64,000 nt of DNA from Dioszegia crocea (lineage: Eukaryota; Basidiomycota; Tremellomycetes; Tremellales; Bulleribasidiaceae), in contig BCKK01000007.1 in NCBI GenBank assembly GCA_001600615.1, positions 836,431 to 900,430 on the forward strand, read 5' to 3'. The translations under genes and the position numbers were made by a program. Below are positions 37,149-49,286 of the stretch, piece after piece. Positions within the stretch are counted from its first letter, which is position 1; the number at the start of each line of letters is the position of its first letter. Under the pieces are notes generated by a model. It ran no database searches and had not been told where the DNA came from. It saw only the letters and a program-made list of their open reading frames with translations.

Positions 37149-37838
37149 TCACTGGCAGTAGTCGATCGCAAGAGCCCACACTTTCTTCTGGAACGCCTCG
37201 AGACTGCGGAGTGTCACCGGACTGAGCGCAACGATCGAGCCGACATCACTGTCAGCACCGCTTGACTGAGACTCGATTGATGTCACAGCGTGCTCCGTAG
37301 CAGTCTTCAGACTCTTCTCCAGATCGGCGAGAGAGGCTCCCGACAGAGCCACCGCCTCGGCGACCAAAGCGGCGGGTCGAAGAGCGGTGTACAAGCTCGC
37401 CATGGTTAATTCTGGAATTTCTGCGTTGAGGGGTGGCAGGAGGGAGCTGAGCACGTCGATCGTGTTCTTGTACATGGTGCCGTGGTCCTTTCCGCTCTAT
37501 GAGGTATCAGCAAGAAGCCACAGACGGCGATATTTGTGAGCTGTGTCGGAAAGATCACGATGCTTTCGCTCGAAAAGCATTGAGAAGAAGACACTCACCA
37601 GTTTTTTGTATTTGATGATCAGATTCCGAACCCCCCGGCGCCGATCAGCTCCTGTAGCCGCCAAGGCTGTCTCCTCGCCGACCGTTCGCGTGTTGTTGAA
37701 GTACTCCCTGGCTCTCGCCACGGATAGATCCGCCCAGCCGTCGCGCAAAGTGACCGAGCGGGCCCCGGCCTCTGTGACTCCCTCGGTCCCCTGTCGCTCA
37801 GGTTGAGAATCGATCGCCTCTTGAGACTCGTCTGTCAT
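37149..37838 (-). CDS. orphan helical protein, paralogue C of the array
   Basis: Two exons (37599-37838, 37149-37496) give 195 residues starting MTDESQEAIDSQPERQGTEG. The first exon has WADLSVARAREYFNNTRTVG and ends IIKYKKL at an intron. The second has TMYKNTIDVLSSLLPPLNAE, then MASLYTALRPAALVAEAVAL, then an Ala/Ser-rich helical tail ending WALAIDYCQ*. The second-exon start and the LYTALRPAAL block sit where A has MYPLVRLSIL and B has LYSSVLPLTML, so I place it as a shorter, more diverged member. Similarity to A and B is weak. Function unknown. Confidence 0.7.
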
Positions 37839-38430
37839 GGCTGGGTAAAAGTAGAGGTGCTTGAAGTATCAGTGTCGCGTACGAAGAAGCGAGAAAATAT
37901 GGGTAGAGCTTAGCAGCGTGATGAGTGAGAGGTGGAAGGTGATGATGGGTGGTATTTGGAGTGGGTACGCACGAAATGAGCAAGATGTAATGATTGAGAG
38001 GGAATAGTGGATATGTCAGGCAGGAAGAGGATGGAAAGTGGTGGGGAAGGGGAATAGTACGGGGAAGCAGGCATGAATGCTCTTCTCGCCTTCCGCGAGC
38101 ACCTGTCGGGTCCTCCAATAAAACACTGGGGATACCATTCCTTTCACACCTGATTTGCCCCACCCCCTTAAACCGGTCAAACACGTTTGCCCCCGGTAGG
38201 TCCCTTCATCGTCCGTCCCCTTGAGCTCAACTTGTGGAGCGCTCTGCCCCACTCCCTGCCTTGACAGCTATGATGCGCGCGGTCCAGACTCTGTGGTCAT
38301 TTCGCCCCTTTCATCAGTATCCCTGGATCGATCGGCGCGTTCACGCCGAGATGCCTTGCCCATCCAGCATCTTGTCCCCAAGTCTTTCAGTATTTATGCA
38401 TGATGCATCATGGAACACGAGTAAATGCGT
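37839..38430. other. intergenic, no gene seen
   Basis: This is the spacer between orphan C's start and the NDP kinase stop. It has a pyrimidine-rich stretch typical of a tremellomycete promoter and an ATGCATGATGCAT partial palindrome near 38396-38408. No coding frame is supported. Confidence 0.45.
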
Positions 38431-39445
38431 TTAAGCCTCGTAGATCCACTTTTGGTTGTCGGCCTTGTACTGAGCAATACCGTTGCTGCGGGTTGTCAGT
38501 TGACTTTCTGCCTAAATTCATCTAGGGAACGTGATAACTTACGGGAACCAGAGAGCAATCTCGTTCTTGGCGGACTCGACACCGTCGGAACCGTGGCAGA
38601 CGTTCTGAAAAGTCAGCTTGGTCCAAAATAATCTTCAGCGGAGACTCACCATCCCGACCTGGAGAGCGTAGTCGCCTCGGATGGTACCTGGGGGTCAGCA
38701 CGATACTCGACGAAGAACAGTGAAGCAGAGACGGTCCTGCCAGCGGCTATGATACGGCAAAGGCTCGCTGGTATGCTGGGCAGCAATGTAAGATGCAGAC
38801 TTACCAGGGGCAGAGGACAAGGGGTTGGTGGCGCCGAGCATGGTTCGGCCAGTCAAGCAAGCGTCAAGACCCTCCCAAACCATACCGACAACGGGGCCGG
38901 AAAGCACTGACAGGGTCAGCTTAAGTCCCCTCCTGAGAAGACTATGTCACAGCTGACCACGAAGCAGCGAGAGCAATACTTACTGTACTTGATCAACCCG
39001 GGGAAGAACTTCTTGTCCTTAAGGTCCTCGTAGTGCTTCTCGAGGTGCTCCTGCGATATGTGAGCTTGCGTTCGAGCGGCGTTTGCCCTTGGTAGTGGTC
39101 GCGCCCAAGAAAACTAACCTTGGAAGGAGTCATCATCTGGAGAGCAACGAGCTAGGTTCGTGAGCTTTGACCTCGGCTTCAGAACAGGTAACAGCCATGT
39201 AGCTCACCTTGTAGCCACGCTTCTCGAATCGGGCAATGATCTCGCCGACGAGTCTGAAAAGCTGTCAGATACAACACTGCTGAGACTTGCTGGCGCTAGT
39301 AGCTTACCCTCGCTGGACACCGTCGGGCCTGTGATATCAGCATTACATTCCTTGTAGCTCGCGAAGCAGCTGACTTGCGCCTAAAAAGGAAAAGCAGGCG
39401 GGATACTTACTTGATCATGATGTAGGTCTGCTCAGTGGTGGACAT
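38431..39445 (-). CDS. YNK1: nucleoside diphosphate kinase
   Basis: Nine exons (39411-39445, 39308-39328, 39208-39253, 39119-39151, 38984-39050, 38805-38906, 38650-38687, 38543-38604, 38431-38485) sum to exactly 459 nt, or 152 residues, the canonical NDPK length. The start [20 protein letters not shown] is diagnostic. The catalytic histidine is in [20 protein letters not shown], and the protein ends QKWIYEA. It transfers gamma-phosphate between nucleoside tri- and diphosphates in the cytosol, probably as a hexamer. Exon 2 is a 21-nt microexon encoding little more than PDGVQRG. All introns have consensus ends, most with CTGAY just before the acceptor. It diverges from a small membrane-protein gene. 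Confidence 0.95.
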
Positions 39446-39777
39446 TTTAGCTATATATCTGATATATGATAGGGTAAGAGATGAATGTATAGCGAGGAAT
39501 GAGGAATGAGGTGTCCCAGCCAAAAAAGTCAAAGCCATGCACAGGAAGTCACGCACGGGTATGCGGAGATTGAAGATATCGCCGAGTGTGGCGGTTTCAG
39601 GCCCGTGTGTGCGTGTTTCAGATTTGCCCCATTGGCCAAGATGACATCACTCCAGCCAAGAAGAAGTTCAAAACGACGATGAGATCTGCGAAGGTCTTAT
39701 CTCCTCATATAGAGCAATACTGGTAGTAGCCATCAGCAACTCACAATCATCAACGCCTAGGCTACACATCACGCGCA

Positions 39778-40050
39778 ATGTCAGTCCGATTCGAGCCTAG
39801 CGCCAAACAATCCAATGCCCAACCTTCATCACCTAACCATCCTCCCATACGCCGATTCGGCTCCAACCAGGGCGCAGGCGATGAAGAGAGCCAGCCCCTC
39901 TTGCACGACAGAGAAACAAGGGGCGGGTGGATGGTGAGGCCGATTACTATGATTGCTGGGTTGTTGGTTTTGGGCGCGGTGGTTGTTGTTGGGGGTTGGG
40001 TGTTGGGACGAGGAGAGGGTGGGGGAAGATGGCCTGGGGGGCCGCATTAG
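39778..40050 (+). CDS. small tail-anchored-like membrane protein
   Basis: This single-exon frame of 90 residues starts with ATG 39778 in good context (GCGCAATGTC). A Ser/Pro/Asn-rich soluble N-terminus contains DEESQPLLHD, an acidic dileucine-type sorting signal. It is followed by one hydrophobic helix, MIAGLLVLGAVVVVGGWVL, near the C-terminus, and a short Gly/Arg tail. The layout is that of a small single-pass or tail-anchored protein of the vacuolar or endosomal system (inference from the dileucine motif). I recognise no family. It is divergent from NDP kinase with 332 bp between starts. Confidence 0.6.
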   Translation: MSVRFEPSAKQSNAQPSSPNHPPIRRFGSNQGAGDEESQPLLHDRETRGGWMVRPITMIAGLLVLGAVVVVGGWVLGRGEGGGRWPGGPH

Positions 40051-40328
40051 ATGGGGGTCGACAGGGGGAGAGGTGTGGGCTGCGAAGGGGGAGAGAAGAG
40101 ACGGGAGGAGGCGAGAAGGAGGAGGATGAGACATCACGATACTAGATTGACGATACGGCCGTTACGCGACCCAAAAACAACGATATCCCCCATTATGCTT
40201 TCACGACAACCACTCAATCATGTTCCACACGTCAGATCCTCCAATGGATCACGTATATACAATCACGGTCCAGCCGCTTGATGCTAGAGCTACAACACAA
40301 AACCCACCCACCCATCCTCGCTCCACGC

Positions 40329-43300
40329 TCAACTCGCCGTCCTCAACCATCCCTCATAAAACCCCGCCCTCCTCTCTTCGTCCTCTCCCCCACCTCTCGA
40401 TCCCCCTCCCTCCAACCCCGTACTTCCATCGACCACACCCGCACCCAAAAGCCTCTCCACCTCCTCGCCCTGCGCCAACCTGCTTTGCCTCAAATACAAT
40501 CCCAAATCCTTCTCATCCATCATCTCCACGGCATGACTAGCCGGATCGGACGGATAGTGGATATACCACTCATACTCCCCCATCCGCTGTTCTTCCGTCT
40601 CGGCAGTTGGAGAGTATAGGGATTCCACGAGTGATTCGAGCGGGTGAATAGCGGGCAGTGCGGAGGATGGCGGGAGGACATGGGCGTCATTGTCTTCTTG
40701 GTCCGAATGGGTGTTGTCGGCCGAGGGGAGGGTGGGTTTTTTGGCCCATCGTTTGGCAGAACGGCGGATTGAGGGAGAGTTGGATGTCGGGGAAGCATGA
40801 GAGGAGTCTAGGATTCGGGATTCGAAGGGAGAGGCAAAGGCTTCAGGTTTAGGTTTGGCGTGGAATCGCGTTGTAGAGTTCATTGTACTGTCTAGTCAGC
40901 TGTGTATACCTCTTTTGTATATCCCCATTCCCCTTTGTAGATATAGCGATGTAATGTGAAACAGAGTGGGAGAGTACGTACAAGGCGTATAAACGCTGGA
41001 ACTGGGACAAAATGTGAGGTTTATAATACTCTTTATAGACACTATGGAGCGGTGCGAGTTCATCGACTTTCCGCTCAACAAGGTTTTGCGGGTCAAACCA
41101 TTGTCGATAATGAGGCCGTTTGGGACCGATAGACATAGGTGATGAGAGCTCCACGCCGAGGAAGAGGTTGATGGCTGCTTGTTTATCCGCGTCGAGCATG
41201 GAGTTGTTATAGAATCGACGGATGTTTTCTGGACGGATGTCAGTATGATCGTTAATGAGGAGGAGTCGACGTACCGAGTAGATCTCTAGAGTGGGAGGAC
41301 CACTGTGCCGCTTTCACACGACGATAGGTGTCTACTCGATTTACGAGGGCACTTCCTGTGTATTGCCATGCGAGTGCTGGGGTATTAGTCAGCTTTTAAT
41401 CCACTGATGCAAGACAGTGGGTCGAGAAGCTCACTATCTCCATGATCGTGGAACATCTGAGGGATATCAGCTCAATTCTTCTCTTTTGAACATTCCTTCC
41501 CCGAGAAGCAAATCCGCGACTAACCTCAGTCAACACATCAACGGCATCACAGCTAAAAGGTAAATAAGGCGATCCGAGCAAACCCAGGGCATAAAGCTGA
41601 TGTCCGAAGGCTCGTTTGGCAATGGCGAATTGGGCAGCATTGGTACGATCTAGACAATCTACGCAGTTTGTACGTAGAATACCATGTTGCAAGAGCGGTT
41701 CGGGTCGACGAGGACCGGACCTGGGTCGTCAGCACGACATCCAATGCACGGGGTGGAATGAAGAGGCAAAGACAACATACGATGTAGGATCTAATCTAGC
41801 TGGACCACCATGAAAGAACCCAGTTGCCTGAAGGGATTCTTCACAGATATCTTCTAGGACACCCATGACGTCTTGATGACCACTACAGTATCAGCTCAAG
41901 TCCATGCACCAATCAACGTGACGGCACTAGATAGCTCACCTTTTCGCAGCCTGAGCCATATCCCAAGCTATATACCTCATCTCTTTACCCCTAGGCAAGA
42001 ACTGATTCAGATATTCCACACATTGCCCATATTCCGCCAATAACTTGCTTTCCCTCGGTACGCTCTCTCTCGACTTGATGAGGTTTAGGATGAAAATGGG
42101 GGCGCCGTAGCGTTCGAGAAGATCGTTGAAGTGTAGTGCTGCAGGGGAATAAAAGGGGTCTTTGACCGTTACTGACCGTCAGCTACCGGTCCACCGTCAT
42201 GGGGATTTTAGCTCACTTTCAATAGGAGGTCGTGGAGTTACACTATTAGATTCTTGCATCCATTTCACAGGTATACTACCCCTGTATTGCACAAAAGAGG
42301 TGTATGCGCCATAACCCGTATCGCCTTCGTGTAAACTGTGTTGTTGGCTCCGCTGACCAAAAGGTGTGGCGAGGGGTTCGGAGACACTAGAGTAATTAGC
42401 TGATTGACCATTTGGAGTCAGTGTGACAGCTCACATTTGCTCAGTCTCTACTTCGTTCGCTACGTGGCCCTGATGTATCAGCTTGTCTGTTCCGGACCAC
42501 GAAGTGCACGACGTAGCTCACACTTTCATTAGCGCCCCTAGTGAGGAATCTAGCCCCCGCGAAATGTCTCGAACGCCTAGCGATGAGAGTAAGGTATACC
42601 GTACGTGTAAACACGTTGATTTCTGTCCGATTCAGCTGGACCTCCCTGTGACGCAGACTTCGCAAGATGGGATCGAGCTGCACTCACTGGCCTGATCTAC
42701 AAACCCATGAATGAGCGGTAAGACCCATCTACTCCTTCCCTCGGGAACGTCCAGCTCAAATGCGGGAGATAAGAGATGATGATTCCACATGAACCGAGTG
42801 TTCCATTTGCGCGCAGAGGGAGAGACGGTCAGGTTTGTCTGGAGAGAGTTTGTAATGTCGTATGAGTATCTGAGGGTCAGCATATCTCACTTTGGGTATA
42901 TGTATAGGAGGGGACGTACGAGAAGTAGAAATTCTTGGATAAGTCGACTTGTTGGAATGTGTTTAACATCCTAGATGGTCAGCTGGGGCTTCTCCAAGCA
43001 GGAAGGTGATCCGCTAGCTCACTTTGTTTCTTGACTTGTGCGCTCTGCTTTATTGGCCACTGTAATGAGCTGTGATTGTCAGCTTACGACAGCCCAACAA
43101 GAGCGGGGGTTGAAAAGCGCACAGTCGTCTCGTCACAGTGATAAACTGCTTCATCAGCACAGATCATATCACGAATCAAAAAGACTCACTATAGTGCCCA
43201 CCCAACAGACCCACAACACTCCGTTTCGTAACCAAGATCAAATACCACCCAGCTGTGAACCGCACAAAGCCTACAATCCCACTGTGAAGCAGTCAGCCCT

Positions 43301-43747
43301 TTACCCCTTCGTCGCCCTCAAGGAACTCACTGGAATTCCAGAACCTTCTCCAAACCCCCCTGACTCTTATTCCCATCCTGTACCATCCTCAATAACAGAT
43401 CCAGCTGAGCATCATCATATGCCGTCGCGTCCTCTATCACACCCAGTGCAGTAGGGTCCGTCCGATCGATCTTGAGTACACGGTGTGATGAGGCTGTCGA
43501 GGCCACTACGTAGAATCGACTAAGAAGTCAGTTGGAGATCAGTAGAGGTCCGAGTGGTCCGAGTGGAGAGAGAGTGGGCGCACGTTTTCGTTTCGAATAG
43601 TGTGAATTTGGATAGACTGTTCAAAGCGTTCGGGTCTTCTTCTTCTTCCTCGTCCATCCTTGCCAGCTTGAATGAGATCTGATATAGCGGTTAGTAATAC
43701 AGGTCGGACAAGTCCTCTCACCATACCTTCACCTTTGTGTCCCACAT
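40329..43747 (-). CDS. FIG4: SAC-domain phosphoinositide phosphatase (FIG4 homologue)
   Basis: It starts [20 protein letters not shown]. The early block [20 protein letters not shown], then [16 protein letters not shown], is typical of FIG4. The SAC catalytic motif reads [12 protein letters not shown] (about 41641-41678), the CX5R(T/S) phosphatase signature with nucleophilic Cys. Other family blocks are [38 protein letters not shown] and [23 protein letters not shown]4 removes the 5-phosphate of PI(3,5)P2 on vacuole membranes in complex with Vac14 and Fab1/PIKfyve. The C-terminal exon (40329-40883) is a disordered acidic tail ending EGWLRTAS*. Many introns. It shares a 214-bp bidirectional promoter with the arrestin gene. 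Confidence 0.92.
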
Positions 43748-43961
43748 GTTGTGGTTCTGTTAATCTCCGGTTAAACCCTTATCTACACGCCGTGCCTTAA
43801 TTTCCAACAAGCTAGCCTATTAGGAAAGTCCTGCCACATGCCATCCGGATCCCCAAAGCATGCTTCCTTTCTTCTTCTCTCTACTACTCTGTCCACATGG
43901 GCGAGTGATACATACATCACAAACCCTCACTTAGTCGCACTCCTCGCCGTGCTCGCACACC

Positions 43962-46900
43962 ATGGTGAAAAACAATCAACCCCTCCAAATCCGCCTGACT
44001 GAACCCGTCGTATTCCTCCGCGGACCCTCGACGGGTTTAGATTTCCGCGGGAGGCCTATAGGGGTAGATGATAATGCGCCACCTGCGATGTTGAGAGGTC
44101 TTCTCACGTTGCGCTTGTCTAAAGCTACAAGGATAAGGAGTGTGGTTGTAAGGCTTGAAGGTGTTAGTCGGACCGAGTGGCCGGAAGGTACGTTCCCACT
44201 TCGTAATGACACGTCGCACCCCTTTTGACACAGACAGGTATTGGACCTCGTCGACTGGATACTTTCGAAGAACACTCCATCATCTCCGAATCTACTTCAT
44301 TCTTTGACGCTCGACGTCCTAGCTCCCGCTCCCAGTCCCGTTCGACACGACGAGCAGCGTCAGTCGGTCCGGGTGCTTATATCCGCGATACCGACCATCA
44401 ACCCAACGAGCACTCGCTCGATGATGATGATGACGACGAGGGACCACCGGAACAAGCCGAGTCACGGTTTGAGAGGGGGAGAGAAAGGGGGAGAGGAGTA
44501 CCTGCTCGTTCCGCTAGTGCCCTTCCGGGGGTTCATGATGGGGGTACATGGCACCGAGAGGGATTCTCACGCAGGCCAAGCTATACCGATTCCGACCGTG
44601 AGAATACGAGTGCAGGCGAGGATCAAAGTCAGAGAGGTCGAGGAAGGGAAATGCCTGCGATGAGAGAAGTGAGGAATGTCGAGCGGGAGCGAGGACCAAG
44701 TCCGGCTTATACACCCCGAGCTACCACACCGGTACATGGCTCGAGCGGCGGTAGTGGGACTGGCGAGGGTAGTATTGGTGCTGGGATCGGAAGTGGTGCT
44801 GGGGCACTTTCTCGCTCGACGATCTTATCGCCGATCCAATCTGCCGTGCCGTCCCGTGCGCCATCGGATAGGGATCACAGTGCGGAAGCTCCTGCGCTTC
44901 GGCGGCCATCAGGAGATGGGGTTTCAAGCCTTACGGCGGATGAAATAAGGGAAGGCGCGGAGGATGCGGATGGAGAGGTGGAATCGCCAGGCGAGACCCC
45001 GGTTGAATCAGGTGGTGAGAGCGGGACCGATAATGATCGGCGAGAAGGCGGAAGATTGACGAATGATGAAGAATCACATCATGCTATTCGATCCATCCTA
45101 TCTGCTGGGCCATTAGCGGGTCCGAGGAGGGATACAGGAGGTGAAGTCAGATTTGCGCCGACTATCGCGCCTGAAGTTGGGACGAGACAGGAGCAAGATG
45201 GAGCCGTGGCGGAGGTTGACGATGATGCGGATGGGGACGGAGATGGAGAGGCGGGTATAAGACGGGCAGAATATCCTCATTCTCACGCTGCAATCTTGGC
45301 GATTTCAGCCGTATCTACCGCACATAACTCGCCGGCTCCCTCCCGCCCCGCATCGCTTCATCCGAGATCATCACTCGATACGAATCATTCGAGTAATGAA
45401 GATTCGGATCCTACATCTTTATCCCAAATCCCAGGTCTTAGTCCTAATCAGCGCCGATCATCTATCCTCGCACCCTTACCATACCAAGCGACAACATCCT
45501 CCCCCCGCCACTCAATCTCCGGCTCCGGAAGTACTCCACCCCCTGCGGCATCGACCGCATCTTCCCGTCCTCCCAGTCTTCATCAGCCTGACTCCCGATT
45601 CTCCTCCAGGCCGGGAAGTATGCATCGAAGCGCTGCATCTTCCACTACGTCCCTTACGGAAGTACGCCAAGGTCGTAAAAATCGCCTAGGCAGCCATTCA
45701 ACAATCGTCATCAATTCCGATCCGAATGTACCTTCAGAACCGGTCTCCTCCCCATTGGCTATGGGCTCCACGAGCGATTCTCGACCGCCATCAATCCATG
45801 AGAATGGGAATGGTGGTCACGCCCATGGGCCATACGGTCACTCCTCCTCTTCCAACTTCCCGGGATTGGGTGCGGGCGCGGAAGCGTCATCGTCTACGCC
45901 TGCATCCCGATATCGGGCAGAAAGTAATGCTGGGACTTTGCGTCCCGGGTCTATCGACACCAGTGCTGGACCTGGTCGGAAGGGCCGCTTTTCGCTCGCT
46001 GCTACTCTTCGAGGGTTGAGTCAGGACGTCAAGGACCGAGTACGTCAGTCCTCCAAATCACGGACGAGGCAGCCTTCGACTGGCGGTAGCGCCGATGCCA
46101 GAGGTAGGAATGGGAGTATCACAGATGTGCCCGTTCCGCCTCTCCCTCCTGCTCATCGGGCCTCTTTAGGGAGCGCAAGGGAGAGAGACGAATCAGCATC
46201 CAGATCTCGAAGTACCACTCGGCAATTATCTGGATCGTTCAACCCGCCTAATGGGGATTATGGATCTGGGTCAACTTCGACATCTCGCCGTGCGATCAGG
46301 GCAGGATCATTCACTGCGACTGATCCGGACTTTGTACCGCCTGGCGGATCGAGAGGGGCTGCACGGGTCAATAGTTCGAGGGAAAGACGGGCGGAAAGTT
46401 CTAGTGGGACAGGAGGACGGACGGATAGTCCGGCGCCTACTGATAGGCGGATGAGCGCTGTGGGTGCAAGTGCGGGATCGGGAGGAGGGCGGAGTGAGTC
46501 TAGAGGAAGAGGAAGGAATAAAGGGATGAAGGTACTTACGGATGCGTTGGGGTTGGGGGAGGGGAAAGTGGAGGAAGAAGAAGAAGAGAAGGGAGGGGAG
46601 GATGTACATAATTGGAAAGAGTTTAGGAAGGGTGAGTGGTTGAGGATGTGAGAAGGAGATTGGCTGATGTGTAGGGACGTACAACTATCCTATATCATTT
46701 CCGATACCCGTTTCGACACCCCCGACTGTACATGCCGAATTTGGTTCAGTGACTTATCGGTTGAAGGCGACGGTTGTGCGTGTGGGTGCGTTAACGCCGA
46801 ATTTGACGGAAGAGGTCGAGGTGACTATGATTGCGACGCCGCAAGAGGATGATTTGGAAGAGACGGAGAATGTTATTGTGGAACGACAGTGGGAGGAGCA

Positions 46901-48298
46901 AATGAGGTGAGTGATTCTTCCCAGGTGGACCAGTGGGGCTACCAGGATGAAAAGACCGGGACTGATGAGTTAGGTATCAGATTGCATTGAGTGGCAAGGC
47001 TTTCCCTATTGGTGGAATCATGTGAGTTGCCCCGTTTGCAGTAGTGTGGGACAAAGGGCTGATGGATAGACCGCTCAGTGTTCGGATTATGCCGTTGATG
47101 AAATGTAAAATCCACCGATTGAGCTGTGTTCTGGAGGGTGGGTTCGCATCTTTTGGGGACAACGTTGTATTCTGGAGTATAAGCTGACTTATTCAGAGAA
47201 AACAGACTATTTCGCCCAGGGACGTAAAGTCATCCGCCACGAGACACCACGCCGATTCACTTTACTATTCATCAAACAGTCCGAGCTCCGACCATCCCAC
47301 GAACCCCTCTTACCCATCATATCCGACATAACTGACGCCGCTCGTCAATCTCCCCTAGCCGAAATGGCACGTGCTGCAGCCCTTTCAAACCCATCTGCAT
47401 TTACGAATTTTGCGGGTGAGCATGATGAAGATGCGTTATATGCTGGAATGATGGATCCTTTGGGACCATGGCATTTGGAGACGGAGTTGCAGGTTCCGGA
47501 TTGTGCCCTCAAAGTGAGGTTTACAACCAAGCACGAAAAGGCGAATATGAGTGTTAGTCATTGGTTAAAAGTCACAATTAGGGTTGAGAGGGGTGATGAT
47601 GTTGCTTTGGATACGAAAGGGAGGAGAAAACAATTTGATATTATAATGTGAGTTGCGGTCTGCGGGGAGATTGTGCTGATGATTCCAGTGAAACACCTAT
47701 CAAGCTTCTTGATTGTCGTGTCAATCCCCAGTGGAACTCCCTCCCTACCTATTCTACCGCTTCGCCCTCTTCTACTGCCGCTTTATCTGGAATGTGCTCC
47801 ATCCACGGAACGAAATCTACTGCTGCATCCATGTCAGCCTCGGGATCACGACCGGCAATCACTCAGCGTATCAGCAGCAGTACGAATGTCAACGGTATGG
47901 TGAATGGTGTGCCGCCCTACGTCGCCTCGTCAAGCCGGATCGAGCAGGATGGTGCGACGGCGCAGGCACAGGCAAGAAGGGTGGATACGGGAGACGATAC
48001 ACTGCTTGAGCGGAATATAGTGTATGATCGTCTTATGTCGGGACAGGAGAGTGAAATGGGGGATGTCCCGCCTAGTTATGGAGAGGCATTGGCTGTTGGC
48101 CCCGGCCCATCGTCGGAAGGTGGGGAGAGGAGGAGACGGAGCGCGACGCCGTCTTCGTCTGGAAGAGTCAGAGGGTCAAGTCCACATCTAGGAAGTAGTG
48201 GGGTTTCGCCCGCTGGTGCAGGGAGAGTAGGGAGGGTGAGGGATGATGGTGAAGCTGGAGGGAGTAGGAGTCGGAGTAGGTTGAGGCAGGAAGTGTAG
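43962..48298 (+). CDS. arrestin-related trafficking adaptor with PY motifs
   Basis: Exon 1 (43962-44187) encodes the start of an arrestin N domain (LQIRLTEPVVFLRGPST, LLTLRLSKATRIRSVVVRLE). Exon 2 (44238-46631) encodes about 800 Ser/Gly/Arg/Asp-rich disordered residues. Exon 3 resumes the fold at GTYNYPISFPIPVSTPPTVH and VTYRLKATVVRVGA. The arrestin C domain follows (VRIMPLMKCKIHRLSCVLE, WHLETELQVPDCALKVRF, FDIIIETPIKLLDCR). PY-type motifs are VPPSYGEA near the C-terminus plus LPTYST and VPPYVAS. Arrestin-related adaptors bring Rsp5 to plasma-membrane transporters for endocytosis. Length is roughly 1,300 residues and it ends RSRSRLRQEV*. The huge loop inside the N domain is unusual. Confidence 0.88.
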
Positions 48299-48499
48299 CT
48301 GGGAAGGCGGGTATAGGGGGGCGGGAGAGAAGCGGACAAATCTAGGTCGAGCTTGTCCTTTCAAATCTATGTGGATCATCTTGGGATATCTTGAACTGCG
48401 CAGGTGGAGGATATTCTAGATGCATACAACGTATAGTGTTACAGTAGATGATTGGATTGTACAACTGGTTGGATTGGGCAAAATGTTTTGCCGATATTG

Positions 48500-49286
48500 T
48501 TAAGTCTCGCCAGCAACCGCAGCTTCGCCGGGCTCTATCGCTTCTGCCCCAACTTCATCCTGCGCCCCTTCCTCATCTGGCTCATCTTCAAATGCGTCAT
48601 GGGGTATTCTGCCTTGTCTAACGGTGTCAGTAAATCGCAGATGAGGGAAGAGCAAGATGGCTCGTCTACACCGAAAGGGGACGTACAATTCGGTAACGGA
48701 TCCTTTTAGTATATAGACGAAGGGCGATGAGCCGACTGGAGGAGGACTAGTCTGATACGCGACTTGTATTGTCAGAAAGCTTGTTCGACAGCTCGTGAGG
48801 TAGAGCAGATCGTAGCTCACCGGTCGATTTACAACGGCTGCAGACTAGTTGTTGCCTCACTTCAATATCACCCGTGCCTTTCCTAGGTGTCATTCAGCGC
48901 TTATTTGTTGCAATAATAACCTCGAGAACAGGAATCATGGATAGGTACTTACCTCTTCAATAATATCCTCTGGCCGGCCAAGGCATTCAACTTGAATTTC
49001 CTAGCTGCCACAGCCCCATCTTTACTCGGTTGAGAACGGATAATGTAAGAATTATCAGATCTTCAATACTCAGCCATCACCCAGATCACAAGACGAGCAG
49101 CGAAAGAGCCTCTGTCCCAGAATGAGAGACGTACCGTCGTTGTGGCAGTCTGTCAAGCTTGCCCTGCATGACCAAAACGAAATCTCCACAAAGACAATAG
49201 TATGATCGCAGGATGGCTTTGGCAGATGCTGTTAGGCGAGCCTGTTCGTCTGAAGAGACCGTGCCGCGCGATAATACTTTCGGCAT
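48500..49286 (-). CDS. STEEP1/UPF0428-family zinc-ribbon protein
   Basis: It starts MPKVLSRGTVSSDEQARLTA and continues ILRSYYCLCGDFVLVMQGKL then DRLPQRRKDGAVAARKFK. This matches STEEP1 (human CXorf56) family members, which begin MPKVVSR and have YYCLCGQMVLVLD and LEKLPMRPRDRSRV at the same places. A second Cys pair, CSRCKSTVAYQTS, completes the predicted zinc site. The protein ends in an acidic tail (EDEPDEEGAQDE) and stops at TAA 48500. Four or five short introns interrupt about 170 residues. In animals the family aids ER exit of STING; fungi lack that pathway, so the ancestral role is unknown. It shares a 210-bp promoter with RPN13. Confidence 0.82.
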
